This document shows, in pieces, positions 1 through 12,260 of a stretch of 64,000 nucleotides of DNA. Location of the stretch: positions 5,340,085-5,404,084 of the forward strand of contig OX422192.1 in assembly GCA_949130485.1 (NCBI GenBank), written 5' to 3'. The first letter of the stretch is position 1. Each line of letters starts with the position of its first letter. The position numbers were made by a program, and so were the translations under genes. Source of the stretch: Agelas oroides. Taxonomy: Eukaryota > Porifera > Demospongiae > Agelasida > Agelasidae. The notes beneath the pieces were generated by a model, which was not told the DNA's origin, ran no database searches, and was given only the letters and a program-made list of their open reading frames with translations.

Positions 1-3000
1 AAGTGCTTTCTCGAACTTTCCTGACACATAAACATGTCTGCACGAGCTTCACAGAACCCCCTCATTGGTGAAACCTGCTTTCTCGCTCATTCCTGCCAGT
101 TTAACAGGCCTGCACGGGCCTAACAAGACCCCCACAGTTGTGAAAACGGCTTTCTCGATCCTTCTTGGCACTTAAGCAGACCTACACGAACAAGACCTCC
201 ACAGTGGTGCAAGCGGCTTTCTCGATCATTCCTGGCATTTAAACAGACCTGCACTAGCTTCACAACCCCCCCACGGTGGTGAAAACGGCTTTCGCAATCT
301 TTCCTGGCACTTAAACAGCCCTGCACCAGCTTCACAGGACCTCCACAGTGGTGAAAAGTGCTTTCTCGAACTTTCTTGACACCTAAACAGGCCTGCACGA
401 GCTTCAGAGAACCTCCTCAGTGGTGAAACCCGCTTTCTCGATCATTCCTGGCACATAAAAGGACCTGCATGAGCTTCACAGGACCTCCACAGTAGAGAAA
501 ACTGCTTTGTGCAATCTTTCCTACCACTTAAACAGGCCTGCACGAGCTTCACAGTCCCTCCAAAGTGGAGCAAACTGATTTGTAGATCTTTCCTGTCACT
601 TAAACATTCCTGCACCAGACCTCCACAGTGGTGAAAAGTGATTTCTCGATCTTTCCTGCCAGTTAAACAGGCCGGCACGGGCCTAACAAGGTCCCCACAG
701 TGGTGAAAACGGCTTTTTCGATCTTTCCTGGCATTTAAGCGGGCCTACACGAGTCTCTCAAGACCTCCACAGTGGTGAAAACAGCTTTCTCGATCATTAC
801 GGACACTTAAACATCCGTTCACGAGGAGGTGAAAACGGCTTTGTCGATCTTTCCTGGCGCTTAAACAGCCCTGCACCAGCTTCGCAGGACCTCCACAGTG
901 GTTAAAAGGGCTTTCTCGAACTTTCTTGACACCTAAACAGGCCTGAACGAGCTTCAGAGAACCTCCTCAGTGGTGAAACCTGATTTCTCGATCATTCCTG
1001 CCAGTTTAACAGGCCTTCACGGGCTTAACAAGACCCCCACAGTTGTGAAAACGGCTTTCTCGATCCTTCTTGGCACTTAAACAGACCTACACGAGCTTCA
1101 TAACTCCTCCACAGTGGTGAAAACGGCTTTCTCAATCATTCCTGGCATTTAAACAGACCTGCACGAGCTTCACAACACCCCCAGGGTGGTGAAAACAGCT
1201 TTCGCGATCTTTCCTGGCACTTAAACAGCCCTGCACCAGCTTCACAGGACCTCCACAGTGGTGAAAAGTGCTTTCTCGAACATTCTTGACACCTAAACAG
1301 GCCTGCACGAGCTTCAGAGAACCTCCTCAGTGGTGAAACCTGCTTTCTCGATCATTCCTGGCACATAAAAGGACCTGCAAGAGCTTCACAGGACCTCCAC
1401 AGTGGAGAAAACCGCTTTGTGCGATCTTTCCTACCACTTAAACAGGCCTGCACGAGCTTCACAGTCCCTCCACAGTGGAGAAAACTGATTTGTAGATCTT
1501 TCCTGTCACTTAAACATTCCTGCACCAGACCTCCACAGTGGTGAAAAGTGATTTCTCGATCATTCCTGGCAGTTAAACAGGCCGGCACGGGCCTAACAAG
1601 ACCCCCACAGTGGTGAAAACGTCTTTCTCGATCTTTTCTAGCACTTAAGCAGACCTACACGAGCTTCACAAGACATCCACAGTGGTGAAAACGGCTTTCT
1701 CGATCATTCCTGGCATTTAAACAGACCTGCACGAGCTTCACAACACCCCCACGGTGGTGAAAACGGCTTTCGCGATCTTTCCTGGCACTTAAACAGCCTT
1801 GCGCCAGCTTCACAGGACCTCCACAGTGGTGAAAAGTGCTTTCTCGAACTTTCTTGACACCTAAACAGGCCTGCACGAGCTTCAGAGAACCTCCTCAGTG
1901 GTGAAACCTGCTTTCTCGATCATTCTTGGCACATAAAAGGACATGCATGAGCTTCACAGGACCTCCTCAGTGGAGAAAACTGCTTTGTGTCATCTTTCCT
2001 ACCACTTAAACAGGCCTGCACGAGCTTCACAGTCCCTCCACAGTGGAGAAAACTGATTTGTAGATCTTTCCTGTCACTTAAACATTCCTGCACCAGACCT
2101 CCACAGTGGTGAAAAGTGATTTCTCGATCTTTCCTGCCAGTTAATCAGGCCGGCACGGGCCTAACAAGATCCCCACAGTGGTGAAAACGGCTTTCTTGAT
2201 CTTTCCTAGCACTTAAACAAGCCTACACGAGCTTCTCAAGACCTCCACAGTGGTGAAAACAGCTTTCTCGATCATTACGGACACTTAAACAGGCCTTGAC
2301 GAGGAGGTGAAAACGGCTTTGTCGATCTTTCCTGGCACTTAAACAGCCCTGCACCAGCTTCGCAGGACCTCCACAGTGGTGAAAAGTGCTTTCTCGAACT
2401 TTCTTGACACCTAAACAGGCCAGCACGAGCTTCAGAGAACCTCCTCAGTGGTGAAACCTGCTTTCTCGATCATTCCTGCCAGTTAAACAGGCCTGCACGG
2501 GCCTAAGAAAACCCCCACAGTGGCTAAACGGCTTTCTCGATCTTTCCTGGCACTTAAGCTGGCCTACACGAGCTTTACAAGACCTCCACAGTGGTGAAAA
2601 AGAGTTTCACGATTATTTTTGGCACATAAAAGGACCTGCATTAGCTTCACAGTCCCTCCACAGTGGAGTAAAGTGCTTTGTGCGATCTTTCCTACCACTT
2701 AAACCGGCTTGCACGAGCTTCACAGTCCCTCCACAGTGGAGAAAAATGATTTGTAGATCGTTCCTCTCACTAAAACTGTCCTGCACCAGCTTCACAGGAC
2801 TTCCACCGTGGTGAAAAGTGCTTTCTCGATCTTTCCTGCCAGTTAAACAGGCCGGCACGGGCCTAACAAGACCCCCACAGTGGTTAAAACGGCTTTATCG
2901 ATCTTTCCTGGCACATACAAAGGCCTGCACGTGCTTCACACTCCCTCCACAATGGAGAAAACTGATTTGTAGATCTTCCCTGTCACTTAAACAGTCCTGC

Positions 3001-6000
3001 ACCAGCTGCACAGGACCTCCGCAGTGGTGAAACCTGCTTTATAGAGCATTCCTCCAAGTTATACAGGCCGGCATGGCTTAACACGACCTGCACAGGGGTG
3101 AAAAGTGTTTTGTCGAACATTTTTGGCACCTAAACAGGCCTGAACGAGCTTCAGAGAATATCCTAAGTGGCGAAAACAGCTTTCTTCGTCCTTTCAGCCG
3201 CTAAAGCAGGCCTCCGCGAGCTTCACAAGATCTCCACAGTGGTGAAAACGGCTTTCTCGATCATTCCTGGGAAATAAAAAGACCTGCATGAGTTTCACAG
3301 GACCTTCACAGGGGAGAAAACTGCTTTGTGCGATCTTTCCTACGATTTAAACAGACATGCACGAGCTTCACAGTCCCTCCACAGTGGAGAAAACTGATTT
3401 GTAGATCTTTCCTGTCACTTAAACATTCTTGCACCAGACCTCCAAAGTGGTGAAAAGTGATTTCTCGATCATTCCTGGCAGTTAAACAGGCCGGCACGGG
3501 CCTAACAAGACCCCCACAGTGGTGAAAACGTCTTTCTCGATCTTTCCTAGCACTTAAGCAGGCCTACACGAGCCTCACAAGACATCCTCAGTGGTGAAAA
3601 CGGCTTTCTCGATCATTCCTGGCATTTAAACAGACCTGCACGAGCTTCACAACACCCCCACGGTGGTGAAAACGGCTTTCGCGATCTTTCCTGGCACTTA
3701 AACAGCACTGCACCAGCTTCACAGGACCTCCACAGTGGTGAAAAGTGCTTTCTCGAACTTTCTTGACACCTAAACAGGCCTGCACGAGCTTCAGAGAACC
3801 TCCTTAGTGGTGAAACCTGCTTTCTCGATCATTCCTGGCACATAAAAGGACATGCATGAGCTTCACAGGACCTCCTCAGTGGAGAAAACTGCTTTGTGTG
3901 ATCTTTCCTACCACTTAAACAGGCCTGCACGAGCTTCACAGTCCCTCCACAGTGGAGAAAACTGATTTGTAGATCTTTCCTGCCAGTTAATCAGGCCGGC
4001 ACGGGCCTAACAACATCCCCACAGTGGTGAAAACGGCTTTCTCGATCTTTCCTGGCAGTTAAGCAGGCCTGCACGGGCCTAAGAAGATCCCCACAGTGGC
4101 TAAACGGCTTTCTCGATCTTTCCTGGCACTTAAGCTGGCCTACACGAGCTTCACAAGACCTCCACAGTGGTGAAAAAGGGTTTCTCGATCATTTTTGGCA
4201 CATAAAAGGACCAGCATGAGCTTCACAGTCCCTCCACAGTGGAGTAAAGTGCTTTGTTCGATCTTTCCTACCACTTAAACTGGCCTGCACGAGCTACACA
4301 GTCCCTGCACAGTGGAGAAAACTGATTTGTAGATCTTTCCTGTCACTTAAACATTCCTCCACCAGCTTCACAGGACCTCCACAGTGGTGAAAATTGATTT
4401 CTCGGTCTTTCCTGCAAGTTAAACAGGCCGGTACTGGCCTAACAAGAACCCCACAGAGGTGAAAACGGCTTTATCGATCTTTCCTGGCACTTAAATAGTC
4501 CTACACGAGCTCCACAAGACCCCCACAGTGGAAGAAAACGGCTTTCTCGATCATTCCTGGCACATAAAAAGACCTGCATGAGTTTCACAGGACCTCCACA
4601 GGGGAGTAAACTGCTTTGTGCGATATTTCCAACCATTTAAACAGACATGCACGAGCTTCACAGTCCCTCCACAGTGGAGAAAACTGATTTGTAGACCTTT
4701 CCTGGCTCTTAAACATTCCTGCACCAGACCACGACAGTGGTGAAAAGTGATTTCTCGATCTTTTCCTGCCAGTTAAACAGGCCGGCACGGGCCTAACAGG
4801 ATCCCCACAGTGGTGTAAACGGCTTTCTCGATCTTTCCTGGCACTTAAACAGGCCTACACGAGTTTCACAAGACCTCCACAGTGGCGAAAACGGGTTTCT
4901 CGATCATTGTGGACTCTTAAACAGGCCTTCACGAGTTTACAAGACCACCACAGCGGTGAAAACGGCTTTCTCGATCTTTCCTGGCACTTAAACAGCCCTG
5001 CACTAGCTTCACAGGATCTCCACAGTGGTGAAAATTGCTTCCACGAACATTCTTAACACCTAAACATGCCTGCACGAGCTTCAGAGAACCCCCTCAGTGG
5101 AGAAACCTGCTTTCTCGATCATTCCTGCCAGTTAAACAGGCCGGCACGGGCCTAACAAGACCCCCACAGATGTGAAAACAGCTTTCTCGATCCTTCCTGG
5201 CACTTAAGCAGGCCTGCACGAACTTCACAATACCTCCACAGTGGTGAAAACAGCTTTCTCGATCATTGCGGATACTTCAACAGGCCTTCACGAGGAGGTA
5301 GAAACGGCTTTCTCGATCTTTCCCAGCACTTAAACAGCCCTGCACCAGCTTCACAGGACCTCCACAGTGGTGAAAAGTGCTTTCTCGAACATTCTTGACA
5401 CCTAAACAGGCATGCACGAGCTTCAGAGAACCTCCTCAGTGGTGAAACCAATCATTCCTGGCACATAAAAGGACCTGCATAAGCTTCACAGGACCTCCAC
5501 AGTGGAGAAAACTGCTTTGTGCGATCTTTCCTACCACTTAAACAGGCCTGCACGAGCTTCACAGTCCCTCCACAGTGGAGAAAACTGATTTGTAGATCTT
5601 TCCTGTCACTTAAACAGTCCTCCACCAGCTTCACAGGACCTCCACCGTGGCACATAAAAGGACCTGCATGAGCTTTACACTCCCTCCACAGTGGAGAAAA
5701 CTGATTTGTAGATCTTTCCTGTCACTTAAACAGGCCGGCACGGGCCTAACAAGACCCCCACAGTGGTGAAAACGGCTTTATCGATTTTTCCTGGCACATA
5801 AAAAGGCCTGCACGTGCTTCACAGTCCCTCCACAGTGGAGAAAACTGATTTGTAGATCTTTCCTGTCAGATTAAACAGTCCTGCACCAGCTGTACAGGAC
5901 CTTCACAGCGGTGAAACCTGCTTTATAGAGCGTTCCTCCAAGTTATACAGACCGGCATGGCTTAACAGGACCTGCACAGTGGTGAAAAGTGTTTTGTCGA

Positions 6001-8806
6001 ACATTCTTGGCACTTAAACAGGCCTCTACGAGCTTCATAAGACCTCCACAGTGGTGAAAACGGCTTTCTCGATCATTCCTGGCATATAAAAAGACCTGCA
6101 TGAGTTTCACAGGAACTCCACAGGGGAGAAAAATGCTTTGTGCGCTCTTTTCTACCATTTCAAGAGACCTGAACGAGCTTCACAGTCCCTCCACAGTGGA
6201 GAAAACTGATTTGTAGATCTTTCCTGTCACTTAAACATTCCTGCACCAGACCGCCACATTGGTGAAAAGTGATTTCTCGATCTCTCCTGGCAGTTAAACA
6301 GGCCGGCACGGGCCTAACAAGGCCCCCACAGTTGTGAAAACGGCTTTCTCGATCCTTCCTGGCACTTAAGCAGGCCTACACGACCTTCACAAGACCTCCA
6401 CAGTGGTGAAAACGGCTTTCTCGATTTTTCCTGGTACTTAAACAGCCCTGCACCAGCTTCACAGGAGTTCCACAGTGGTGAAAAGTGCTTTCTCGAACTT
6501 TCTTGACACCTAAACAGGCCTGCACGAGCTTCAGAAAACCCCCTCAGTGGAGAAACCTGCTTTCTCGATCATTCCTGCCAGTTAAACAGGCCGGCACGGG
6601 CCTAACAAGACCCCCACAGTTGTGAAAACGGCTTTCTCGATCTTTCCTGGCACTTAAACAGCCCTGCACCAGCTTCACAGGACCTCCACAGTGGTGAAAA
6701 GTGCTTTCTCGAAATTTCTTGACACCTAAGCAGGCCAGCACGATCTTCAGAGAACCTCCTCAGTGGTGAAACCTGCTTTATCGATCATTCCTGCCAGTTA
6801 AACAGGCCAGCACGGGCCTAACAAGACCCCCACAGTTGTGAAAACGGCTTTATCGATCCTCCTCACACTTCAGCAGACCTACACGACCTTCACAAGACCT
6901 CCACAGTGGTGAAAACTGCTTTCTCGATCATTGCGGACACTTCAACAGGCCTTCACGAGGAGGTGAAAACGGCTTTCTCGATCTTTCCTGGCACTTAAAC
7001 AGCCCTGCGCCAGCTTCACAGGACCTCCACAGTGGTTAAAAGTGCTTTCTCGAACTTTCTTGACACCTAAACAGGCCTGCACGAGCTTCAGAGAACCTCC
7101 TCAGTGGTGAAACCTGCTTTCTCGATAATTCCTGCCAGTTAAACAGGCCGGCACGAGCTTCACAAGACCTCCACAGTGGTGAAAACGGCTTTCTCGATCA
7201 TTCCTCGCATTTAAACAGACCTGCACGAGCTTCACAACACCCCCACGTTGGTGACAACGGTTTTCGCGATCTTTCCTGGCACTTAAACAGCCCTGCACCA
7301 GCTTCACAGGACCTCCACAGTGGTGAAAAGGGCTTTCTCGAACATTCTTGACACCTAAACAGGCCTGCACGAGCTTCAGAGAACCTCCTCAGTGGTGAAA
7401 CCTGCTTTCTCGATCATTCCTGGCTCACAAAATGACCTGCATGTGCTTCACAGTCCCTCCACAGTGGAGAAAACTGATTTGTAGATCTTTCCTGTCACTT
7501 AAACAGTCTTGCACAAGCTTCACAAGACCTCCACAGTGGTGTAAACGGCTTTCTCCATCATTCCTGGCACATAAAAAGACCTGCATGAGCTTAACAGGAC
7601 CTCCACAGTGGAGAAAACTGCTTTGTGCGATCTTAGCTACCACTTAAACCGGCCTTCACGAGCTTCACAGTCCCTCTACAGTGGAGAAAACTGATTTGTA
7701 GATCTTCCCTGTCACTTAAACAGTCCTGCACCAGCTGCACAGGACTTCCACAGTGGTGAAACCTGCTTTATAGAGCATTCCTCCAAGTTATACAGGCCGG
7801 CATGGCTTAACAGGACCTGCACAGTGGTGAAAATTGTTTTGTCGAACATTCTTGGCACTTAAACCGGCCTGAACGAGCTTCAGAGAATGTCCTCAGTGGC
7901 GAAAACAGCTTTCTTCGTCCTTTCAGGCTCCAAAGCAGGCCTCAGCGAGCTTCACAAGACCTCCACAATGGTCAAAACGGCTTTCTCGATTTTTCGTAGC
8001 ACACAAACAGGCCTCCACGAGCTTCACAAGACCTCCACAGTTGAGAAAACTGATTTGTACATCTTTTCTGGCACTTAAACATTCCTGCAACAGCTTCACA
8101 GGACCTCCACAGTGGTGAAAAGTGCTTTCTCGAACATTCTTAGCACCTAACAGGCCTGAACGAGCTACAGAGAACCTCCTCAGTGGCGAAAACTGCTTTT
8201 TCAGTGTTTCTTGCTCTTAAACAGGCCTCCACGATCTCTACAAGACGTCCACAGTGGTGGAAACTGCTCTTTCGAGCTCTCCTGGCACTTTAACAGGCCT
8301 GCACGAGCTTCACAAGACCTGCACAGCGGTGAAAACTTTTTCTCGGTCTTTCATGGCTGTTAAACAGGCCTCCACGAGCTTCGCAAGACCTCCACAGTGG
8401 TGAAAAGTGCTTTCTCGAACCTTCTTGGCACATAAGCTGCCATGCACGAGCTTCGGAGAACATCCTCAGTGGTGAAACCTGCTTTCTTGATCATTCCTGC
8501 CAGTTAAACAGGCCGGCACGGGGCTAACAAGATCCCCACAGTGATGAAAACGGCTTTCTCGATCTTTCCTGGCACTTAAGCAGGCCTACACGAGCTTCAC
8601 AAGACCTCCACAGTGGTGAAAACGGCTTTCTCGATCATTCCTGGCACTTAAACAGACCTGCACGAGCTTCACAACACCCCCACTGTGGTGAAAACGGCTT
8701 TCGCGATCTTTCCTGGCACTTAAACAGCCCAGCACCAGCTTCACAGGACCTCCACAGTGGTTAAAAGTGCTTTCCCGAACCTTTTTGACACCTAAACAGT
8801 CCTGCA
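1..8806 (-). repeat. 72-bp satellite array, minus orientation
   Basis: Continuous tandem monomers of about 72 bp, read here on the minus strand. Each carries a recognisable series of blocks: AGGCCTGTTTAAGTG, then CAGGAAAGATCGAGAAAG, then TTTTCACCACTGTGG, then a CTTGTGAAGCTCGTG-like block. Several monomer variants alternate, for example one with TTTAGGTGTCAAGAAAG and one with the CCCGTGCCGGCCTG block. A shortened variant missing 9 bp (CACCAGACCTCC in plus orientation) recurs near 613, 1523, 2091, 3432, 4722 and 6244, and I did not see it in the plus-oriented array. No transposon interrupts this block. Reading frames of 60-92 codons exist on both strands but are frame-neutral repeat translations. 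The left edge of the array is outside the window. Confidence 0.97.
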
Positions 8807-8820
8807 CTGTTTAGGTGTCA
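8786..8820. repeat. Palindromic switch point of the satellite
   Basis: A 14-bp arm ending CCTAAACAG (8786-8799) is followed by seven central bases (8800-8806) and then by its exact reverse complement (8807-8820). Outward from this core the two arms stay nearly identical for about 115 bp. They share the uncommon monomer variant GCTGGTGCTGGGCTG and then diverge into different monomer types. The array runs minus to the left and plus to the right. This is what a fold-back or inverted-duplication event inside the array would leave; an assembly artefact is the alternative. Confidence 0.9.
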
Positions 8821-10440
8821 AGAAAGTTCGAGAAAGCACTTTTAACCACTGTAGAGGTCCTGTGAAGCTGGTGCTGGGCTGTTTAAGTGCCAGGAAAGAT
8901 CGCGAAAGCCGTTTTAACCACTGTGGAGGTCCTGTGAAGCTGGTGCTGGACTGTTTAAGTAATAGGAAAGATCTACAAATCAGTTTTCTCCATTGTGGAG
9001 GGACTGTAAAGCTCAAGCAGGTGCTTTTATGTGCCAGGAATTATCGAGAAAGCCGTTTTCACCACTGTGGAGATCTTGTTAGCCCCGTGCCGGCCTGTTT
9101 AACTGGCAGGTTTGATCAAGAAAGCAGGTTTCACCACTGAGGAGGTTCTCTGAAGCTCGTGCATGCCTGTTTAGGTGTCAAGAAAGTTTGAGAAAGCGCT
9201 TTTCACCACTTTGGAGGTCCTGTGAAGCTGGTGCAGTGCTGTTTAAGTGCCAGGAAAGATCGAGAAAGCCGTTTTCACCCCTGTGGAGGTCTTGTGAAGC
9301 TCGTGTAGGCCTGCTTAATTGCAAGGAAAGATGGATAAAGCCGTTTTCAGCATTGTGGGGGTCTTGTTAGGCCCGTGCCGGCCTGTTTAACTGGCAGGAA
9401 AGATCGAGAAATCACTTTTCACCACTGTGGAGGTCCTGTGAAGCTGGTGCAGGAATGTTTAAGTGACAGGAAAGATCCGGAAATAAGTTTTCTCCACTGT
9501 GGAGAGACTACGAAACTCATGCAGGCCTTTTTATGTGCCAGGAATTATCGAGAAACCCGTTTTCACCACAGTGGAGGTCTTGTGAAGCTCGTGTAGGCTT
9601 GCTTAAGTGCCAGGAAAGATCGAGAAAGCCGTTTTCACCACTGTGGGGTTCTTCTTAGGCCCGTGCCAGACTGTTTAACTTGCAGGAAAGATCGAGAAAG
9701 CACTTTTTACTACTGTGGAATTACTGTGAAGCTCGTGCAGGCCTGTTGAAGTGGTAGGAAAGATCGAGAAAGCACTTTTCACCACTGAGGAGGTCCTGTG
9801 AAGCAGGTGCAGGGCTGTTTAAGTGCCACGAAAGATCGCGAAAGCCGTTTTCACCACTGTGGAGGTCTTGTGAAGCTCGTGTAGGCCTGCTTAAGTACTA
9901 GGAAAGATGGATAAAGCCGTTTTCACTACTGTGGGGGTCTGGTTAGGCCCGTGACGGCCTGTTTAACTGGCAGGAATGATCGATAAAGCAGGTTTCACCA
10001 CTGATGAGGTCCTATGAAGCTCGTGCAGGCCAGTTTAGGTGTCAAGAAAGTTCGAGAAAGCACTTTTCACCACTGTGGAGGTCCTGTGAAGCTGGTACAG
10101 TGCTGTTTAAGTGCCTGGAAAGATCGAGAAAGCCGTTTTCACCTCTGTGGAGGTCTTGTGAAGCTCGTGAAGGCCTGTTTAAGTGTCCGGAATGATCGAG
10201 AAAGCCGTTTTCACCACTATGTAGGTCTTGTGAAGCTCGTGTAGGCCTGCTTAAGTGCAAGGAAAGATCGGGAATGCCGTTTTCACCACTTTGGATGTCT
10301 TGTTAGGCCCGTGCCGGCCTGTATAAGTGGCAGGAAATATCGAGAAAGCACTTTTCACCACTGTGGAGGTCCTGTGAAGCTGTTGCAGGGCTGTTTCAGT
10401 GCCAGGAAAGATCGAGAAAGCCGTTTTCACCACTGTGGAG

Positions 10441-12260
10441 GTCTTGTGAAGCTCGTGTAGGCCCGCTTAAGTGCCAGGAAACATCGAGAATGCCGTTTTC
10501 ACCACTGTGGAGTTACTGTGAAGCTCGTACAGGCCTGTTTAAGTGGCAGGAAAGAACGAGAAAGCACTTTTCCCCACTGTGGAGGTCCTGTGAAGCTGGT
10601 GCAGGACTGTTTAAGTGACAGGAAAGATCTACAAATCAGTTTTCTCCACTGTGGAGGGACTGTGAAGCTCGTGTAGCACTGCTTAAGTGACAGGAAGGAT
10701 CGATAAAGCCGTTTTCACAACTGTGGGGGTCTTGTTAGGCCCGTGCCGGCCCGTTGAACTATGATCGAGAAAGCAGGTTTCACCACTGAGGACGTTCTCT
10801 GAAGCTCGTGCAGGCCTTTTTAGGTGTCAAGAAAGTTCGAGAAAGCACTTTTCACCAGTGTGGAGTACCTTTGAAGCTGGTGCAGGGCTGTTTAAGAGCC
10901 AGGAAAGATCGAGAAAGCCGTTTTCACCTCTGTGGAGGTCTTGTGATGTTCGTGTAGGCCAGCTTAAGTGCCAGCAAAGATCGAGAAAGCCGTTTTCACC
11001 ACTGTGGAGTTACTTTGAAGCACGTGCAGGCCTGTTTAAGTGGCAGGAAAGTTCGAGAAGGCACTTTTCCCCACTGTGGAAGTCCTGTGAGGCTGGTGCA
11101 GGACTGTTTAAGTGGTAGGAAAGATCGCACAAAGCAGTTTTCTCCACTGTGGAGGGACTGTAAAGCCCGTGCAGGCCTGTTTAAGTGGTACGAAAGATCA
11201 CTCAACGCAGTTCTCTCCGCTGTGGAGGTCCTGTGAAGCTCATGCAGGTCCTTTTATGTGCCAGGAATGATCGAGAAAGCCGTTTTCACCACTGTGGAGG
11301 TCTTGTGATGCTCGTGTAGGCCTGCTTAAGTGCCAGGAAAGATCGAGAAAGCCGTTTTCACCACTGTGGAGTTACTGTGAAGCTCGTACAGGCCTGTTTA
11401 AGTGGCAGGAAAGATTGAGAAAGCACTTTTCCCCACTGTGGAGGTCCTGTGAAGCTGGTGCAGGACTGTTTAAGTGACAGGAAAGATCTACAAATCAGTT
11501 TTCTCCACTGTGGAGGGACTGTGAAGCTCGTGTAGTACTGCTTATGTGACAGGAAGGATCGAGGAAGCCGTTTTCACAACTGTGGGGGTCTTGTTAGGCC
11601 CGTGCCGGCCTGTTGTACTATGATCGAGAAAGCAGGTTTCACCACTGAGGAGGCTCTCTGAAGCTCGTGCAGGCCTTTTTAGGTGACAAGAAAGTTCGAG
11701 AAAGCACTTTTCACCAGTGTGGAGTACCTGTGAAGCTGGTGCAGGGCTGTTTAAGAGCCAGGAAAGATCGAGAAAGCCGTTTTCACCTCTGTGGAGGTCT
11801 TGTGATGCTCGTTTAGGCCAGCTTAAGTGCCAGCAAAGATCGACAAAGCCGTTTTCACCACTGTTGAGTTACTGTGAAGCACGTGCAGGCCTGTTTAAGT
11901 GGCAGGAAAGATCGAGAAGGCACTTTTCCCCACTGTGGAAGTCCTGTGAAGCTGGTGCAGGACTGTTTAAGTGGTAGGAAAGATCGCACAAAGCAGTTTT
12001 CTGTACTGTGGAGGTCCTGTGAACCTCATGCAAGTCTTTTTATGTACCAGGAATGATCGAGAAAGCCGTTTTAACCACTGTGGAGGTCCTGTGAAGCTGG
12101 TGCTGGACTGTTTAAGTGACAGGAAAGATCTACAAATCAGTTTTCTCCACTGTTGAGGGACTGTAAAGCCCGTGCAGGCCTGTTTAAGTAGTACGAAAGA
12201 TCACTCAAAGCAGTTCTCTCCTCTGTTGAGGTCCTGTGAAGCTCATGCAGGTCCTTTTAT
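10441..12260 (+). repeat. Higher-order duplication, offset about 859 bp
   Basis: Sequence from about 10441 to 11300 reappears from about 11300 onward with a constant offset of 859 bp (about 12 monomers less 5 bp). The landmark AGTTACTGTG sits at 10511 and 11370, and CACGTGCAGG at 11021 and 11880. The copies differ by scattered substitutions. The second copy gains roughly two extra monomers near 12000-12140 before the shared CACTCAA/GCAGTTCTCTCC segment returns. The pattern fits unequal exchange inside the array. Confidence 0.85.

Noticed and set aside
1-8806. CRISPR-like array or zinc-finger repeat gene
   Set aside because: The whole unit repeats with no unique spacers, which excludes CRISPR. 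The Cys and His of the translation are not in any finger spacing and change freely between units.
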